From NCBI GenBank assembly GCA_035606335.1, contig DATNFP010000125.1, forward strand, positions 1-28,886: 28,886 nt of DNA, read 5' to 3'. A program made the translations under genes and the position numbers. Below the pieces are notes generated by a model. That model searched no databases, was not told where the DNA came from, and was given only the letters and a program-made list of their open reading frames with translations. Within the stretch, counting starts at the first letter, position 1. Each line of letters starts with the position of its first letter. This document shows positions 7,860 to 16,830 of the stretch, piece by piece. Source of the stretch: DATNFP01 sp035606335. Its GTDB lineage: Bacteria > Bacteroidota > Bacteroidia > Chitinophagales > Chitinophagaceae.

Positions 7860-9272
7860 TTATTGTTTTGCTATAGATTGTTTATATAACATATTGCCTG
7901 ATTGGTCTCTGATGGTTAGCCAATAAGTGCCAGGCACAAAGCCTAAAATTGATATTTCTTCAGTTTTATTTATTGCATTCATTGTTTCAGTAAGCACTCT
8001 TTGCCCGCTTACATTCACAATGCTTATTTGTAGGTTTTTAGCAGCTACAGCATTTTTCTGAGAGATGAATAGCTTGTTTGATGAAGGATTAGGGTAAACA
8101 ACAAAATCTTTTTGATTAATTACACTTTCTACACCGGTAGGAGAATAGGTTTCATAATAAAAATTCTCCATATACTGCGGAGTTGTATTGAAAGATGTAT
8201 CCAGATAGTTATAAGAGGTGGCATCCACAGGTTCGTTATATGTGTCGTAATTAAATACTATTTCCTCTGCATTACTACTTATCCAATTGTGAGCAGCAGT
8301 ATCCCAATCTCCCACATAGGCAGTATCAGGTAACCCAGCAGCATTAAAATGTTTTAAATAACGTACTATTAATCCGGAAGAATACTCTGTCCATGACGAT
8401 TGATAGCTAATACCATTTATATAAGAAAATGAATCAATGAACATTGCAGGGATATCCAGTGTATTTGTCACTACTGAAATTAATTGATGATTACTATTAT
8501 ATGTGTTAACATATTCTATATTCATTACCCATGACAAAGAACGATTATAATTATCTACCTGTATCAAATCACCCGAATGGTTGTAAGTATAAGCATTTTT
8601 ATACATCAGCGACCAACCAGTACCGTTTTTTATATAGGTACTGTCCTGCATTAATATCCTGGAAGCACTATAACTGAAGTATCTTTTGCCAAGACTATCC
8701 CAATTGTTGCCATCCCACGAAAAAGAGTAAGACACAATTACGTTATCATCTGAGTTGAACGTGTTGATATATTTAATATCAGGAGTGTTAGTTGTATCCG
8801 TATAAATGTCTGTAAATGCAGTAAGATTATTATTAGCATCATGGGAAGAGAATGTACTTTCAGATAATGATAATGGTAAATCGCCAGCTGTCCAATCAGT
8901 TAGAGTGTCTCCCAGCACCTGTGGCGTATTAATATGACCATTGAATTCGAACATTGGATTACCATCGTAGGGGTTGGCATAAAAATCATATCTCAACTCG
9001 TTGTAATTAAATTCAGAACCTCTATTCCCACTATAAGATAAACGTAGTGTATCGGAAAGTTCACTACCATTATAAAGACTAGAAGCTATAACCCTCTCTT
9101 TTGTCGATGCTGATCTTGAAGCAATGTTTGCAGGCCACTGCATAAATTGCATAATTGCAAGGCGGTGTTGCTGAGCCTGCTCGGTGCTTTTTAAAAATCC
9201 GGTTTTTAATGTTTGGCCAAAAGCACAACCCGCTATTAACATAAATAGCGAAAAGGAAAGGGTACTTTTCAT
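7860..9272 (-). CDS. Type IX-secreted repeat protein, paralog 1
   Basis: 470 residues from the ATG at 9272; the frame continues 21 codons upstream, but that part lacks signal character, whereas MKSTLSFSLFMLIAGCAFGQ is a clear signal peptide. The C-terminal ~80 residues form a type A sorting domain of the type IX secretion system: VYPNPSSNKLFIS, then SIVNVSGQRV, then GFVPGTYWLTIRDQSG and a basic end. The middle contains Tyr/Trp-rich units of about 30 residues (pattern Y-x-Y-N-...-W), shared with the two upstream paralogs and the gene at 24397. The conserved N-terminal tag (K/S)ERVIASS follows the signal peptide. Exported to the surface or medium; no catalytic motif seen and function unknown. 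Third in a tandem array, separated from its neighbour by a terminator. Confidence 0.85.
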   Translation of the reverse strand: MKSTLSFSLFMLIAGCAFGQTLKTGFLKSTEQAQQHRLAIMQFMQWPANIASRSASTKERVIASSLYNGSELSDTLRLSYSGNRGSEFNYNELRYDFYANPYDGNPMFEFNGHINTPQVLGDTLTDWTAGDLPLSLSESTFSSHDANNNLTAFTDIYTDTTNTPDIKYINTFNSDDNVIVSYSFSWDGNNWDSLGKRYFSYSASRILMQDSTYIKNGTGWSLMYKNAYTYNHSGDLIQVDNYNRSLSWVMNIEYVNTYNSNHQLISVVTNTLDIPAMFIDSFSYINGISYQSSWTEYSSGLIVRYLKHFNAAGLPDTAYVGDWDTAAHNWISSNAEEIVFNYDTYNEPVDATSYNYLDTSFNTTPQYMENFYYETYSPTGVESVINQKDFVVYPNPSSNKLFISQKNAVAAKNLQISIVNVSGQRVLTETMNAINKTEEISILGFVPGTYWLTIRDQSGNMLYKQSIAKQ

Positions 9273-9327
9273 GAGGTTAACGGATGAGTTAAAAAATTGA
9301 TAATCTATAATAAAGTTACATAAAAAT

Positions 9328-9365
9328 AATACCAAGGGCAGCTAGGGGTAGCTGCCCTTGGTATT
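9328..9365 (-). terminator. Intrinsic terminator of paralog 2
   Basis: A perfect 17-bp stem (9328-9344 with 9349-9365) around a GGGG loop. On the minus strand it follows the stop of the gene ending at 9379 and is followed by ATTATTTTTA. It separates paralog 2 from paralog 1, so the genes are probably transcribed separately. Confidence 0.85.
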
Positions 9366-9378
9366 TAAAATAATATTT

Positions 9379-10818
9379 TTATTGCTTTATGATAGACTGC
9401 TTATGTAGCATATTACCTGATTGGTCTTGTATCATTAGCCAATAAGTCCCCGGGGTGAAATTAGCAATCGATATCTCTTCTGTCTTGCTTATAGCCGGCA
9501 AACTTTCAGTTAGTATTCTTTGACCGGTTGCATTTACAATGCTAATTAATAGATTTTTAGCTGTAGTTGAATTTAACTGAGAGATAAATAATTTATCATT
9601 AGTGGGATTAGGATAAACAGTAAAATTATTCTGGTTGGAGTTTGTTATGTTTTTAACTGAAGTTTCATTATAAGTTTGATAGTAATAAGTTGTAATGCCA
9701 AAAGGCGTTGTATCGAAAAAGGTACCAAGAGCCTTATATGCTGTTACATTAATAGGTTGATTATAAGAATCAAATGTTATTACAAGCTTTTGGGTATTTA
9801 TCCATTTTTTAGTAGCAGCGTCCAAATTACTGGAGTAAGCAGTATCAACAAGGCCAGCAGAATTGATATGCCTTGTATTATAAAAGGCTCCAGTTAAAAA
9901 TCCAGGGGCATTAATGTATTCTTTCCAGGATACAGGATAATTTATACCAGTGATATAGGAAAATGTATCAGCCGTAACTGGTGACGAAATACCAGGGATA
10001 TTTATAACAGTAGTAAGCAATTGGTGATTAGTATTGTAAGTATTTACATATTGGGCAGTCAACATCCACGATGATAATGTATAATTATAATTATCGACCT
10101 CAATCACATCTCCTGAAGCATTGCATGTATAAGTATTTTTATTTGCAGGAAGCCATCCTGTTCCATCTTTAGCATAAGTGCTATCCTGTAACAATACTTT
10201 TGATGCGTTATAGCTAAAATATCTTTCTCCGAGACCATCCCAACTATGGCCATTCCACGAAAACCTATAGGAAGCTGTTATATTATCATCTGAATTAAAT
10301 GTATTGGAATATTTTGCATCAGAATTGTTAATTGTATCGTGGTAAAGATCTATATAGCCCAAAAGATTATTGTCTGCATCGTACGAAGAATAGGTTTCTT
10401 CAGATAAAGATGGGCTCGCAGAAGTATCCTGAACCCAATGTATCGCAGTTTCGCTTTGTATTTGCATTTTATTAGTACTTCCGGGAAATTCAAGTATGGG
10501 GTTTCCATTATAGATATTCAAAAAAAAATTATAACCCAAAAGGGTATAATCAAACTGAGAACCATTGTAATCAACATAAGAGAGATAAACTGTATCCGTA
10601 AGTACACCGTTGCTATCGTACTGGCTGGAAGCTATTACCCGTTCTTTAATGGAGGTAGATTTTTGCGCTGTATTTTGTTGGTGATATAATAAATTTGATA
10701 GTTCATGCCAGTGTTTCTGTAATTGCTTTGGATACTTGAAAGGCCCGCTTAACGATGTTTGGCTAAATGATGATTGTGTGGCGAATAAGAGTATAGATAC
10801 AATCAGGGTATTCTTCAT
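9379..10818 (-). CDS. Type IX-secreted repeat protein, paralog 2
   Basis: 479 residues with the signal peptide MKNTLIVSILLFATQSSFSQ and a complete C-terminal type IX sorting domain (VYPNPTNDKLFISQ, SIVNATGQRIL, FTPGTYWLMIQDQSG). The central part holds units of about 30 residues, for example those starting YSSYDADNN, NTFNSDDN, FSYNASK, YTCNASGD and NTYNTNHQ, most ending near a Trp. These probably form beta-strand repeats, distantly like YD/RHS repeats. The tag SIKERVIASSQYD matches its paralogs. Function unknown. A 95-base stretch in its sorting-domain region is identical to paralog 3, although the rest of the two genes has diverged substantially. Confidence 0.85.
   Translation of the reverse strand: MKNTLIVSILLFATQSSFSQTSLSGPFKYPKQLQKHWHELSNLLYHQQNTAQKSTSIKERVIASSQYDSNGVLTDTVYLSYVDYNGSQFDYTLLGYNFFLNIYNGNPILEFPGSTNKMQIQSETAIHWVQDTSASPSLSEETYSSYDADNNLLGYIDLYHDTINNSDAKYSNTFNSDDNITASYRFSWNGHSWDGLGERYFSYNASKVLLQDSTYAKDGTGWLPANKNTYTCNASGDVIEVDNYNYTLSSWMLTAQYVNTYNTNHQLLTTVINIPGISSPVTADTFSYITGINYPVSWKEYINAPGFLTGAFYNTRHINSAGLVDTAYSSNLDAATKKWINTQKLVITFDSYNQPINVTAYKALGTFFDTTPFGITTYYYQTYNETSVKNITNSNQNNFTVYPNPTNDKLFISQLNSTTAKNLLISIVNATGQRILTESLPAISKTEEISIANFTPGTYWLMIQDQSGNMLHKQSIIKQ
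9545..9639. repeat. 95-base perfect repeat, copy 1
   Basis: Identical base for base to 11082-11176. It encodes the first half of the sorting domain of paralog 2, from about FTVYPNPTND to the SIVN strand. Flanking positions differ between copies. Confidence 0.95.
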
Positions 10819-10867
10819 AAGGCTTATTTAGGTGGCTGAATATTTATGTGAATGTAGTATAAAAATT

Positions 10868-10896
10868 AAAAAGGGTCTTAAATCCAGACCCTTTTT
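10868..10896 (-). terminator. Intrinsic terminator of paralog 3
   Basis: An 11-bp stem, AAAAAGGGTCT (10868-10878) with AGACCCTTTTT (10886-10896), and a 7-base loop. On the minus strand it lies 20 bases after the stop at 10916 and is followed by TTTAATTTTT. Confidence 0.85.
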
Positions 10897-10915
10897 AATT
10901 TTTTCTTTTTACGCA

Positions 10916-12358
10916 TTATTGCTTTACAATAGACTGCTTATGCAGTATATTCCCTGACTGATCTTGTATCATTAGCCAATAAGTACCGGGTGTAAAATTA
11001 CTAACGGATATTTCTTCCGTTTTACTTATCACCGGAAGACTTTCTGTTAGCATTCTTTGCCCGGTTGCATTTACAATGCTTATTAATAGATTTTTAGCTG
11101 TAGTTGAATTTAACTGAGAGATAAATAATTTATCATTAGTGGGATTAGGATAAACAGTAAAATTATTCTGGTTGGAACTTTTTACATCTTTCACAGCAGT
11201 AGTGCCATAAGTTTCATAATAGTAGCTTGTAATATCGGTGGGAGCAGTATCAAAAGACGTATCGAGGTAGTCATATGTAGTGTTTGTAGTAGGTTGATTA
11301 TAAGAATCAAATTTTAATACAAACTTTTCAGAATTTATCCAAGTCCAATCTTTGGCAGTAGTATCCCATAACCTAAAATAAGCTGTATCGACAAGGCCGG
11401 TAGAATTAATATGCTTGGTAATATAAAAGGCTAATGCAAGTCCGGGAAAATTAAAGTATTCTTTCCACGATGCCGGATAATTTATACCGCTGGTATAGGT
11501 AAAGGTATCCAGAATAATCGGAGCTGGGTAAGAAGGATCAATTGTAGCAACAGTAAGTGGTTGGTGATTAGCATTATAGGTATTTATATTTTGACCGGTT
11601 AATGCCCAGGATGAACTATAGTGATATTCATCTGCTTCCGTCATATCTCCTGAAGCATTGTATGAATAATTGATTTTATCCAGTGGCATCCATGCCATCC
11701 CATCAGTAGTATAAATGCTATCCTGTATTATCTCTTTTGATGCATTATAACTAAAGTACCTTTTATCAAGACTATCCCAGCTACTCCCATTCCATTGGAA
11801 AATATAGGAAGCTGCTATATTACCATCTGAATTAAAAGTATTGACAAATTTTGCGTCGGTATTATTAACCGTATCGGTGTATTTATCTGTATAGCCTGTA
11901 AGATCATTGTAAGTATCGTAAGAAGAAAACGCACTTTCATACAAGGAAAGGGTAAAAGAAGCATCCTGCGACCAATATATTGCGGTGTCGCTCAGTATTT
12001 GCAGTTTATTACTATGGTTGCCAGGGTATTCAAACATTGGGCTTCCATCGTAAGGGTTGGAAAAGAGATCATAATCTAATTGATTATAATCAAATTCTGA
12101 ACCACGGTTACCACTATAGGAGAGGTGAACTGTGTCAGTGAGCGCCCCCGTATTATCATAAATGCTATAGCCTATTAGTCTTTCTTTAGCTGAAGTAGAT
12201 TTTTGTGCTGTAGTTTGTTGTTGAGATAATAAGTTTAATATTTCCTGCTGGTGTTTCTGTAATTGCTTTGGATACTTAAGATGCTTATTTAATAATGTCT
12301 GACTAAATGATGATTGTGCAGTGAATAAGAGTAGGGGTAGAATCAGGATTTTCTTCAT
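10916..12358 (-). CDS. Type IX-secreted repeat protein, paralog 3
   Basis: 480 residues from the ATG at 12358, which opens the signal peptide MKKILILPLLLFTAQSSFSQ; a further 15 upstream codons in frame are not signal-like and are left out. Same architecture as the two downstream paralogs: conserved tag (AKERLIGYSIYD), ~30-residue Tyr/Trp-rich units through the middle, and a type IX sorting domain (VYPNPTNDKLFIS ... FTPGTYWLMIQDQSG ... KQ) at the end. It is the first gene of the tandem array and ends in its own terminator. Closest to paralog 2, with near-identical signal peptide and sorting domain. Surface or secreted protein of unknown function; no enzymatic motif recognised. Confidence 0.85.
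   Translation of the reverse strand: MKKILILPLLLFTAQSSFSQTLLNKHLKYPKQLQKHQQEILNLLSQQQTTAQKSTSAKERLIGYSIYDNTGALTDTVHLSYSGNRGSEFDYNQLDYDLFSNPYDGSPMFEYPGNHSNKLQILSDTAIYWSQDASFTLSLYESAFSSYDTYNDLTGYTDKYTDTVNNTDAKFVNTFNSDGNIAASYIFQWNGSSWDSLDKRYFSYNASKEIIQDSIYTTDGMAWMPLDKINYSYNASGDMTEADEYHYSSSWALTGQNINTYNANHQPLTVATIDPSYPAPIILDTFTYTSGINYPASWKEYFNFPGLALAFYITKHINSTGLVDTAYFRLWDTTAKDWTWINSEKFVLKFDSYNQPTTNTTYDYLDTSFDTAPTDITSYYYETYGTTAVKDVKSSNQNNFTVYPNPTNDKLFISQLNSTTAKNLLISIVNATGQRMLTESLPVISKTEEISVSNFTPGTYWLMIQDQSGNILHKQSIVKQ
11082..11176. repeat. 95-base perfect repeat, copy 2
   Basis: Identical base for base to 9545-9639, in the sorting-domain region of paralog 3. Suggests recent recombination or gene conversion between the tandem genes. 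Confidence 0.95.
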
Positions 12359-12467
12359 AAGGCTATTTTTTAGGTTTGATTTAAGGCGATGAAAGTATAT
12401 CAAAACCCAATTCTGATTTGTTATACTTTTTGTAAAAACGCTTTCTGTTTAAAAAAAGTATAGTCAA

Positions 12468-13844
12468 TTAAAATAATATCCTATATATATCCTCTACTTT
12501 ATTTACCGATTTAATCTCGATGTTGTAATTTTTTTTGTCCAGCCCTTTGGCATTTGCCTTTGGAATAAAAACGGCATCCATACCTAACTTTTCAGCTTCT
12601 GCAATGCGCTGGTCTATGCGGTTTACTGCACGTATCTCGCCCGATAACCCTACTTCTCCAACCAGGCATATATTTGATGGTAGTGCCTTATCCTCGTATG
12701 AAGATAACAATGCACAAACAACTGCAAGCTCTATAGACGGGTCTTCAATTTTTAATCCGCCTGCAATATTTACAAAAACATCTTTAGCGCCAAAATGGAA
12801 ACCTCCTCTTTTTTCTAATACTGCCAATAGCAATTGTAATCTTCTCAAATCCAAACCACTCACAGTGCGCTGTGGTGTACCGTATACAGCTTGCGTCACC
12901 AATGCCTGTACCTCTATCATTAGTGGCCGTAAGCCTTCCATTGTTGCCGCAATGGCAATGCCACTTAGAGGCTCATCGTGCTGTGACAATAATATTTCAG
13001 AAGGATTAGTTACGGGGCGCATTCCTTTTGTAACCATTTCATAGATGCCTAATTCAGAAGTGGAACCGAAACGGTTTTTTAGTGTTCGCAATATGCGATA
13101 GGCATAATGCTGATCACCTTCAAATTGCAATACAGTATCCACCATGTGCTCCAATACTTTAGGCCCGGCTATGGCACCATCTTTTGTGATATGACCGATA
13201 ATGCATACCGGGATATTAGACGCCTTGGCAAACCGCTGTAGCTCAGCAGCACACTCACGCACCTGCGACACACTGCCTGCAGCAGATTCCACATAGGGAG
13301 ACTCGAGTGTTTGAATGGAGTCAATTATTAATAACTGCGGCTTTACTTTTTTTATTTCCTGGAAAAGAGTGTGCGTATCTGTTGCTGTGAGTAAGTATAA
13401 ATTATCGTTTTTACCACCTATACGTTCAGCACGCATTTTTATCTGCTGAGAACTTTCTTCACCTGATACGTATAATGTGGTAATATCTTTCCACTCTAAT
13501 GCACATTGAAGAAATAATGTTGATTTACCAATGCCAGGTTCGCCCGCTATTAAAATTACAGAGCCCGGCACAATCCCACCACCAAGCACCCGGTTTAGTT
13601 CCGGGTCCGGCATTTTCATGCGTACTTCATCCTGCGGGGTTACTTCTTCTATTTTATGAGCCTTTCGCCTTTCTTTATAATCATCACCATCCCATGATAC
13701 TATTTCCCCCTTTGTTTTGTCGTCACGCTGAACTACTTCTTCAACAAAAGAGTTCCAACTTCCGCACGAAGGACATTTACCAGTCCATTTAGTGCTTTCA
13801 TACCCGCATTGCTGACAAAAAAAAGCCGTTTTTGTCTTTGCCAT
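12468..13844 (-). CDS. radA: DNA repair protein RadA (Sms)
   Basis: 458 residues, the normal RadA length. A four-cysteine zinc finger is at Cys10, Cys13, Cys24 and Cys27; the RecA-like ATPase has Walker A GEPGIGKST at 101-109 (Lys107) and Walker B LLIID at 171-175; the RadA-specific KNRFG motif is at 256-260; and a Lon-protease-like C-terminal domain has the tract GLSGEIRAVNRIDQRIAEA. RadA is a hexameric helicase that drives branch migration during homologous recombination and repair, and it supports integration of transforming DNA in competent bacteria. It starts 17 bases downstream of a strong hairpin and diverges from the peptidase gene. All key motifs are intact. Confidence 0.97.
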   Translation of the reverse strand: MAKTKTAFFCQQCGYESTKWTGKCPSCGSWNSFVEEVVQRDDKTKGEIVSWDGDDYKERRKAHKIEEVTPQDEVRMKMPDPELNRVLGGGIVPGSVILIAGEPGIGKSTLFLQCALEWKDITTLYVSGEESSQQIKMRAERIGGKNDNLYLLTATDTHTLFQEIKKVKPQLLIIDSIQTLESPYVESAAGSVSQVRECAAELQRFAKASNIPVCIIGHITKDGAIAGPKVLEHMVDTVLQFEGDQHYAYRILRTLKNRFGSTSELGIYEMVTKGMRPVTNPSEILLSQHDEPLSGIAIAATMEGLRPLMIEVQALVTQAVYGTPQRTVSGLDLRRLQLLLAVLEKRGGFHFGAKDVFVNIAGGLKIEDPSIELAVVCALLSSYEDKALPSNICLVGEVGLSGEIRAVNRIDQRIAEAEKLGMDAVFIPKANAKGLDKKNYNIEIKSVNKVEDIYRILF

Positions 13845-14241
13845 AACTGTCCAAGATACCTAAAAAAGAGAAGAGCCACTGGAGGAATCCGGCGGCTCTT
13901 ACTTACTAACCCATTAAATTCACAACTTGATACAAATGTAGCAAACGGGTTGGTATCAAAAAAATGGAAAAGCAGCATACGGTCATTAATTTTTCTAATG
14001 TTGATCAAATGCTTATTAACCCACAATTATACCTATTGGAAGCCAATAGATTACATAGAATATTTACTATTTAAGTCATAGCGTTCTTACTTTTAAATGA
14101 CAATTCATCGTTTATATTTATATTTTATTAATTCATTTTTGTGGATAAATAATCAGGGAAAAGCTATACACATTAAGGAAAGACTTAATTAACGACAGGT
14201 TTAGACTACTAAACGTATTTTGCGTGCCGATAATAAAATAT
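13845..14241. other. Intergenic region between radA and the M3 peptidase gene
   Basis: About 400 A+T-rich bases between divergent genes. It holds the hairpin at 13871-13900 next to radA. Only imperfect matches to the -7 consensus occur before the peptidase gene (GTATTTTG near 14212, one base short; CATTTTTG near 14133). No convincing small gene was found on either strand. Confidence 0.6.
13862..13900 (-). promoter_or_regulatory. Stable hairpin in the radA leader, attenuator- or terminator-like
   Basis: The stem 13871-13877 pairs with 13894-13900 (7 pairs), then, after one mismatch, five more pairs close a 4-base loop (13884-13887). On the minus strand the hairpin is followed after three bases by T6 (A6 at 13862-13867), and radA starts at 13844. 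It could act as a leader attenuator or as the terminator of a short minus-strand RNA. No known riboswitch is recognised. Confidence 0.45.
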
Positions 14242-15972
14242 ATGAACACAGAAACGGCAATAATAGAAAGGCTAAAAAGACATTTTTTACCTAAAGAATT
14301 TAAAATAACCACATGGGAAGCACTGCAACCCTATTTTGAAGACCTAAAAACACGAAACATAGAAAACAAAGAAGATTTGCATAAATGGCTGGATGATGTA
14401 AGCGAGATGGACGCCGTAATAAGTGAGGATGCCAGCTGGCGCCAAATAAATATGACATGTGATACTACTAACAAGGAATTTGAAGCAGCATTTACCTATT
14501 TCTGCATGGAAATAGAGCCTAAAATGAAACCTTACTTCTTTGAACTGAATAAGAAGCTACTTGCCTCTCCCTATACAGGACAATTAGATACAAATGTTTT
14601 CTTTCCATATCTGCGTAGCGTGGGTAATGCCGTGAGCCTGTATAGAGAAGAAAATGTACCAATACAAGCTGAAACAAGTGTACTGGCACAACAATATGGT
14701 GTAATATCGGGAGGAATGACTGTAGAAATAGAAGCCAAAGAATATACACTACAACAAGCGGCAAAATTTTTACAAAGCCCCAATAGGGAATTGCGTGAAG
14801 AAGTTTTTACAAAAGTAGGAGCAAGAAGGCTGAAGGATAAAGACCAACTTAACGACCTGTTTAATAAACTTCTGGATCGTCGGCAACAAATAGCGAGGAA
14901 CGCCGGTTTTGATAATTATCGTGATTATAAATTCAAAGAATTGGGGAGGTTTGATTACACTCCTGAAGATTGTTTTAAATTTCACGATGCAGTAAGAGAG
15001 CATATTATGCCACTGCAGGCAATGCTGATAAAACACCGCCAGCAAAGATTAGGACTCGACCAGATGCGTCCCTGGGATACAGATGCGGAGCCTGTAGGTG
15101 TGCAACCACTACATCCATTTGAAACAGGTAAAGAGCTGACCAGGAAAGCCATAGAAGTATTTACTGATCTTCGTTCTTACTTCGGACAGTGCCTGAATAC
15201 AATGGTAGATATGCATCGCCTGGACCTGGAAAGCCGTAAAGGCAAAGCACCAGGGGGGTATAACTGTCCGCTTGCCGAAACAGGAGTGCCTTTTATATTT
15301 ATGAATGCAGCCGGTACAGTAGGTGATGTGATCACTATGATGCATGAAGGTGGACATGCTATACATTCATTCCTTACCCATTCATTAGAGCTTAATGCTT
15401 TTAAGGAATATCCTATGGAGATTGCCGAACTGGCAAGCATGAGCATGGAACTATTCTCTATGGAACACTGGGATATATTTTTCAAAGACAATGACGAGCT
15501 ACATCGTGCGCAACTGGAAGAAATGGAACGCGTTATCAGTGTATTACCATGGATAGCTACTATTGACAAATTCCAGCATTGGCTATATACTCATCCCGGG
15601 CATACTATAGAAGAAAGGGAAAAGGAATGGATGAACATTATCAATGAATTTTCAACAGGACTAACAGACTGGAGTGGCTTTGAAGAATACAGGAAAAATC
15701 TGTGGCAAAAACAATTGCATCTGTTTGAAGTGCCCTTCTATTATATAGAATATGGCATTGCCCAACTGGGAGCTATAGCCATGTGGCGCCAGTATCGCCA
15801 GAATAAAGAACAGGCACTGGATAACTATATGAAAGCACTTAGCTTAGGGTATACTAAAACGCTTAAAGAACTATATGCCACAGCAGGAATTAAATTTGAT
15901 TTCTCGCCAGCTTATGTGAAAGAGCTCGGATTGTTTGTAAAAGATGCGCTGGGCAATATGGGCGTTGAGTAA
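14242..15972 (+). CDS. M3-family oligoendopeptidase (PepF-like)
   Basis: 576 residues from the ATG at 14242; a GTG six codons upstream is possible but less likely. It is a zinc metallopeptidase of family M3: the HExxH motif HEGGH is at 368-372, followed by AIHSF, and the third-ligand helix MEIAELASMSMELF lies about 25 residues further on. The family cleaves short cytoplasmic peptides, finishing protein or signal-peptide turnover. Length and the absence of a signal peptide fit the M3B PepF group. The gene is monocistronic, diverging from radA and ending in a terminator. Assignment to M3 is firm; the PepF subgroup is an inference from length and motif context. Confidence 0.92.
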   Translation: MNTETAIIERLKRHFLPKEFKITTWEALQPYFEDLKTRNIENKEDLHKWLDDVSEMDAVISEDASWRQINMTCDTTNKEFEAAFTYFCMEIEPKMKPYFFELNKKLLASPYTGQLDTNVFFPYLRSVGNAVSLYREENVPIQAETSVLAQQYGVISGGMTVEIEAKEYTLQQAAKFLQSPNRELREEVFTKVGARRLKDKDQLNDLFNKLLDRRQQIARNAGFDNYRDYKFKELGRFDYTPEDCFKFHDAVREHIMPLQAMLIKHRQQRLGLDQMRPWDTDAEPVGVQPLHPFETGKELTRKAIEVFTDLRSYFGQCLNTMVDMHRLDLESRKGKAPGGYNCPLAETGVPFIFMNAAGTVGDVITMMHEGGHAIHSFLTHSLELNAFKEYPMEIAELASMSMELFSMEHWDIFFKDNDELHRAQLEEMERVISVLPWIATIDKFQHWLYTHPGHTIEEREKEWMNIINEFSTGLTDWSGFEEYRKNLWQKQLHLFEVPFYYIEYGIAQLGAIAMWRQYRQNKEQALDNYMKALSLGYTKTLKELYATAGIKFDFSPAYVKELGLFVKDALGNMGVE

Positions 15973-16006
15973 TTTGGCAATTCGACAATTTGGCAATTTG
16001 ATAATT
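15971..16006. repeat. Short intergenic AATTTGGCAATT repeats
   Basis: AATTTGGCAATT occurs twice in tandem, separated by CGAC, directly overlapping the stop codon of the peptidase gene. A third AATTTGGCAAT is at 7786, also intergenic, inside the small inverted repeat TTGGCA-ATA-TGCCAA (7789-7803). Such AATTTGGCAATTTG-like strings are common between genes in Bacteroidota as I recall; role unknown. Confidence 0.6.
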
Positions 16007-16027
16007 ATAATGCTTTAAGAATTTACG

Positions 16028-16060
16028 ATAATCAGGCATGTTCATGCCTGATTATTTTTT
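16028..16060 (+). terminator. Intrinsic terminator of the M3 peptidase gene
   Basis: A perfect 12-bp stem (16028-16039 with 16044-16055) with a GTTC loop, followed by T6. The convergent nucleotidyltransferase gene stops at 16059, so the same hairpin may also limit read-through from that side, though no T-run follows on the minus strand. Confidence 0.85.
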
Positions 16061-16769
16061 AAAACAAGTAGGATGCTTTTTCGAGGCTTTCGGGCTTGCC
16101 AACATCTATAAAAATATTGCCTGTATGGTCATAGCCTTTTAATATTTGTGTTTTAGCAAAATGCAAATAGACGTCCACTATAGAGAATTTTCCTGTGAAG
16201 GGCATTTCCAAAATGGCCGATGATAATACTTGTATACCGCTGAAGGCAAAAGGTTGTAACCAGGATGCTTCGTTTACTATACGCTGCTCACCGGTATTGT
16301 TGTTAGTCCATCCACATAGCATCATATGTTGATCGAACAAAAACTGCCGTGATGAATTTCTCTGCATTACGGCCAAAGTGGCTATTGCATCACTTACATC
16401 ATGAGCGTCGATCATTTTTTGAAGATCTAAATTCGTCAATACATCCACATTCATAACGACAAAAGATGCTTCGCCTTCAAAATACCATGCGGCCTTTTTA
16501 AGACCACCGCCCGTCTCCAGCACAATATCGCGCTCATCTGAGATGGTAACGTTGCTTCCGAAATTATCATTGTCGAATAACATATCTTCTATCTGATCAG
16601 CAAAATGATGCACATTTATGATCACATCATAAATACCGAAACGTTGAAGATATTTTATGTTAAGTTCTAAAAGTGTTTTACCATTCACTTCAGCTAAAGC
16701 CTTAGGATGGTGATCTGTAAAAGGTTTCAATCGTGTGCCTAACCCCGCAGCAAAAAGCATTGCTTTCAT
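16059..16769 (-). CDS. Sugar-1-phosphate nucleotidyltransferase, MurU-like
   Basis: 236 residues with the nucleotidyltransferase GT-A fold. N-terminal MKAMLFAAGLGTRLKPFTDHHPKA is the G-x-GTR-x(n)-PKA nucleotide-binding signature. ETGGGLKKA and the metal-binding strand VVMNVDVLTNLD follow, and the end carries FIDVGKPESLEKA. The order and the LETGGG tract most resemble N-acetylmuramate-1-phosphate uridylyltransferase (MurU) of cell-wall recycling, but mannose- or heptose-1-phosphate nucleotidyltransferases share these features. The partner sugar kinase (AmgK-like), often adjacent, is not in the window. It sits 61 bases after the EEP-domain gene on the same strand and could be the last gene of that operon. 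Confidence 0.82.
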   Translation of the reverse strand: MKAMLFAAGLGTRLKPFTDHHPKALAEVNGKTLLELNIKYLQRFGIYDVIINVHHFADQIEDMLFDNDNFGSNVTISDERDIVLETGGGLKKAAWYFEGEASFVVMNVDVLTNLDLQKMIDAHDVSDAIATLAVMQRNSSRQFLFDQHMMLCGWTNNNTGEQRIVNEASWLQPFAFSGIQVLSSAILEMPFTGKFSIVDVYLHFAKTQILKGYDHTGNIFIDVGKPESLEKASYLF

Positions 16770-16830
16770 AATACTAAATTAAGTAATTCGGCAACATGGG
16801 AATACGAAAAACAGATAAATAGATTTTTGA

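Noticed and set aside
9273..9335. Upstream extension of secreted paralog 1
   Set aside because: The internal ATG at 9272 begins a clear signal peptide; the extension would bury it and would also overlap the terminator hairpin of paralog 2.
12535..13044. Long plus-strand open frame (169 codons) inside radA
   Set aside because: It is antisense to a well-conserved radA with all motifs intact; the product shows no recognisable domain.
13733..14081. Small open frames on both strands in the radA leader region
   Set aside because: Largely overlap radA or hairpin sequence, with no recognisable product and no matching control signals.
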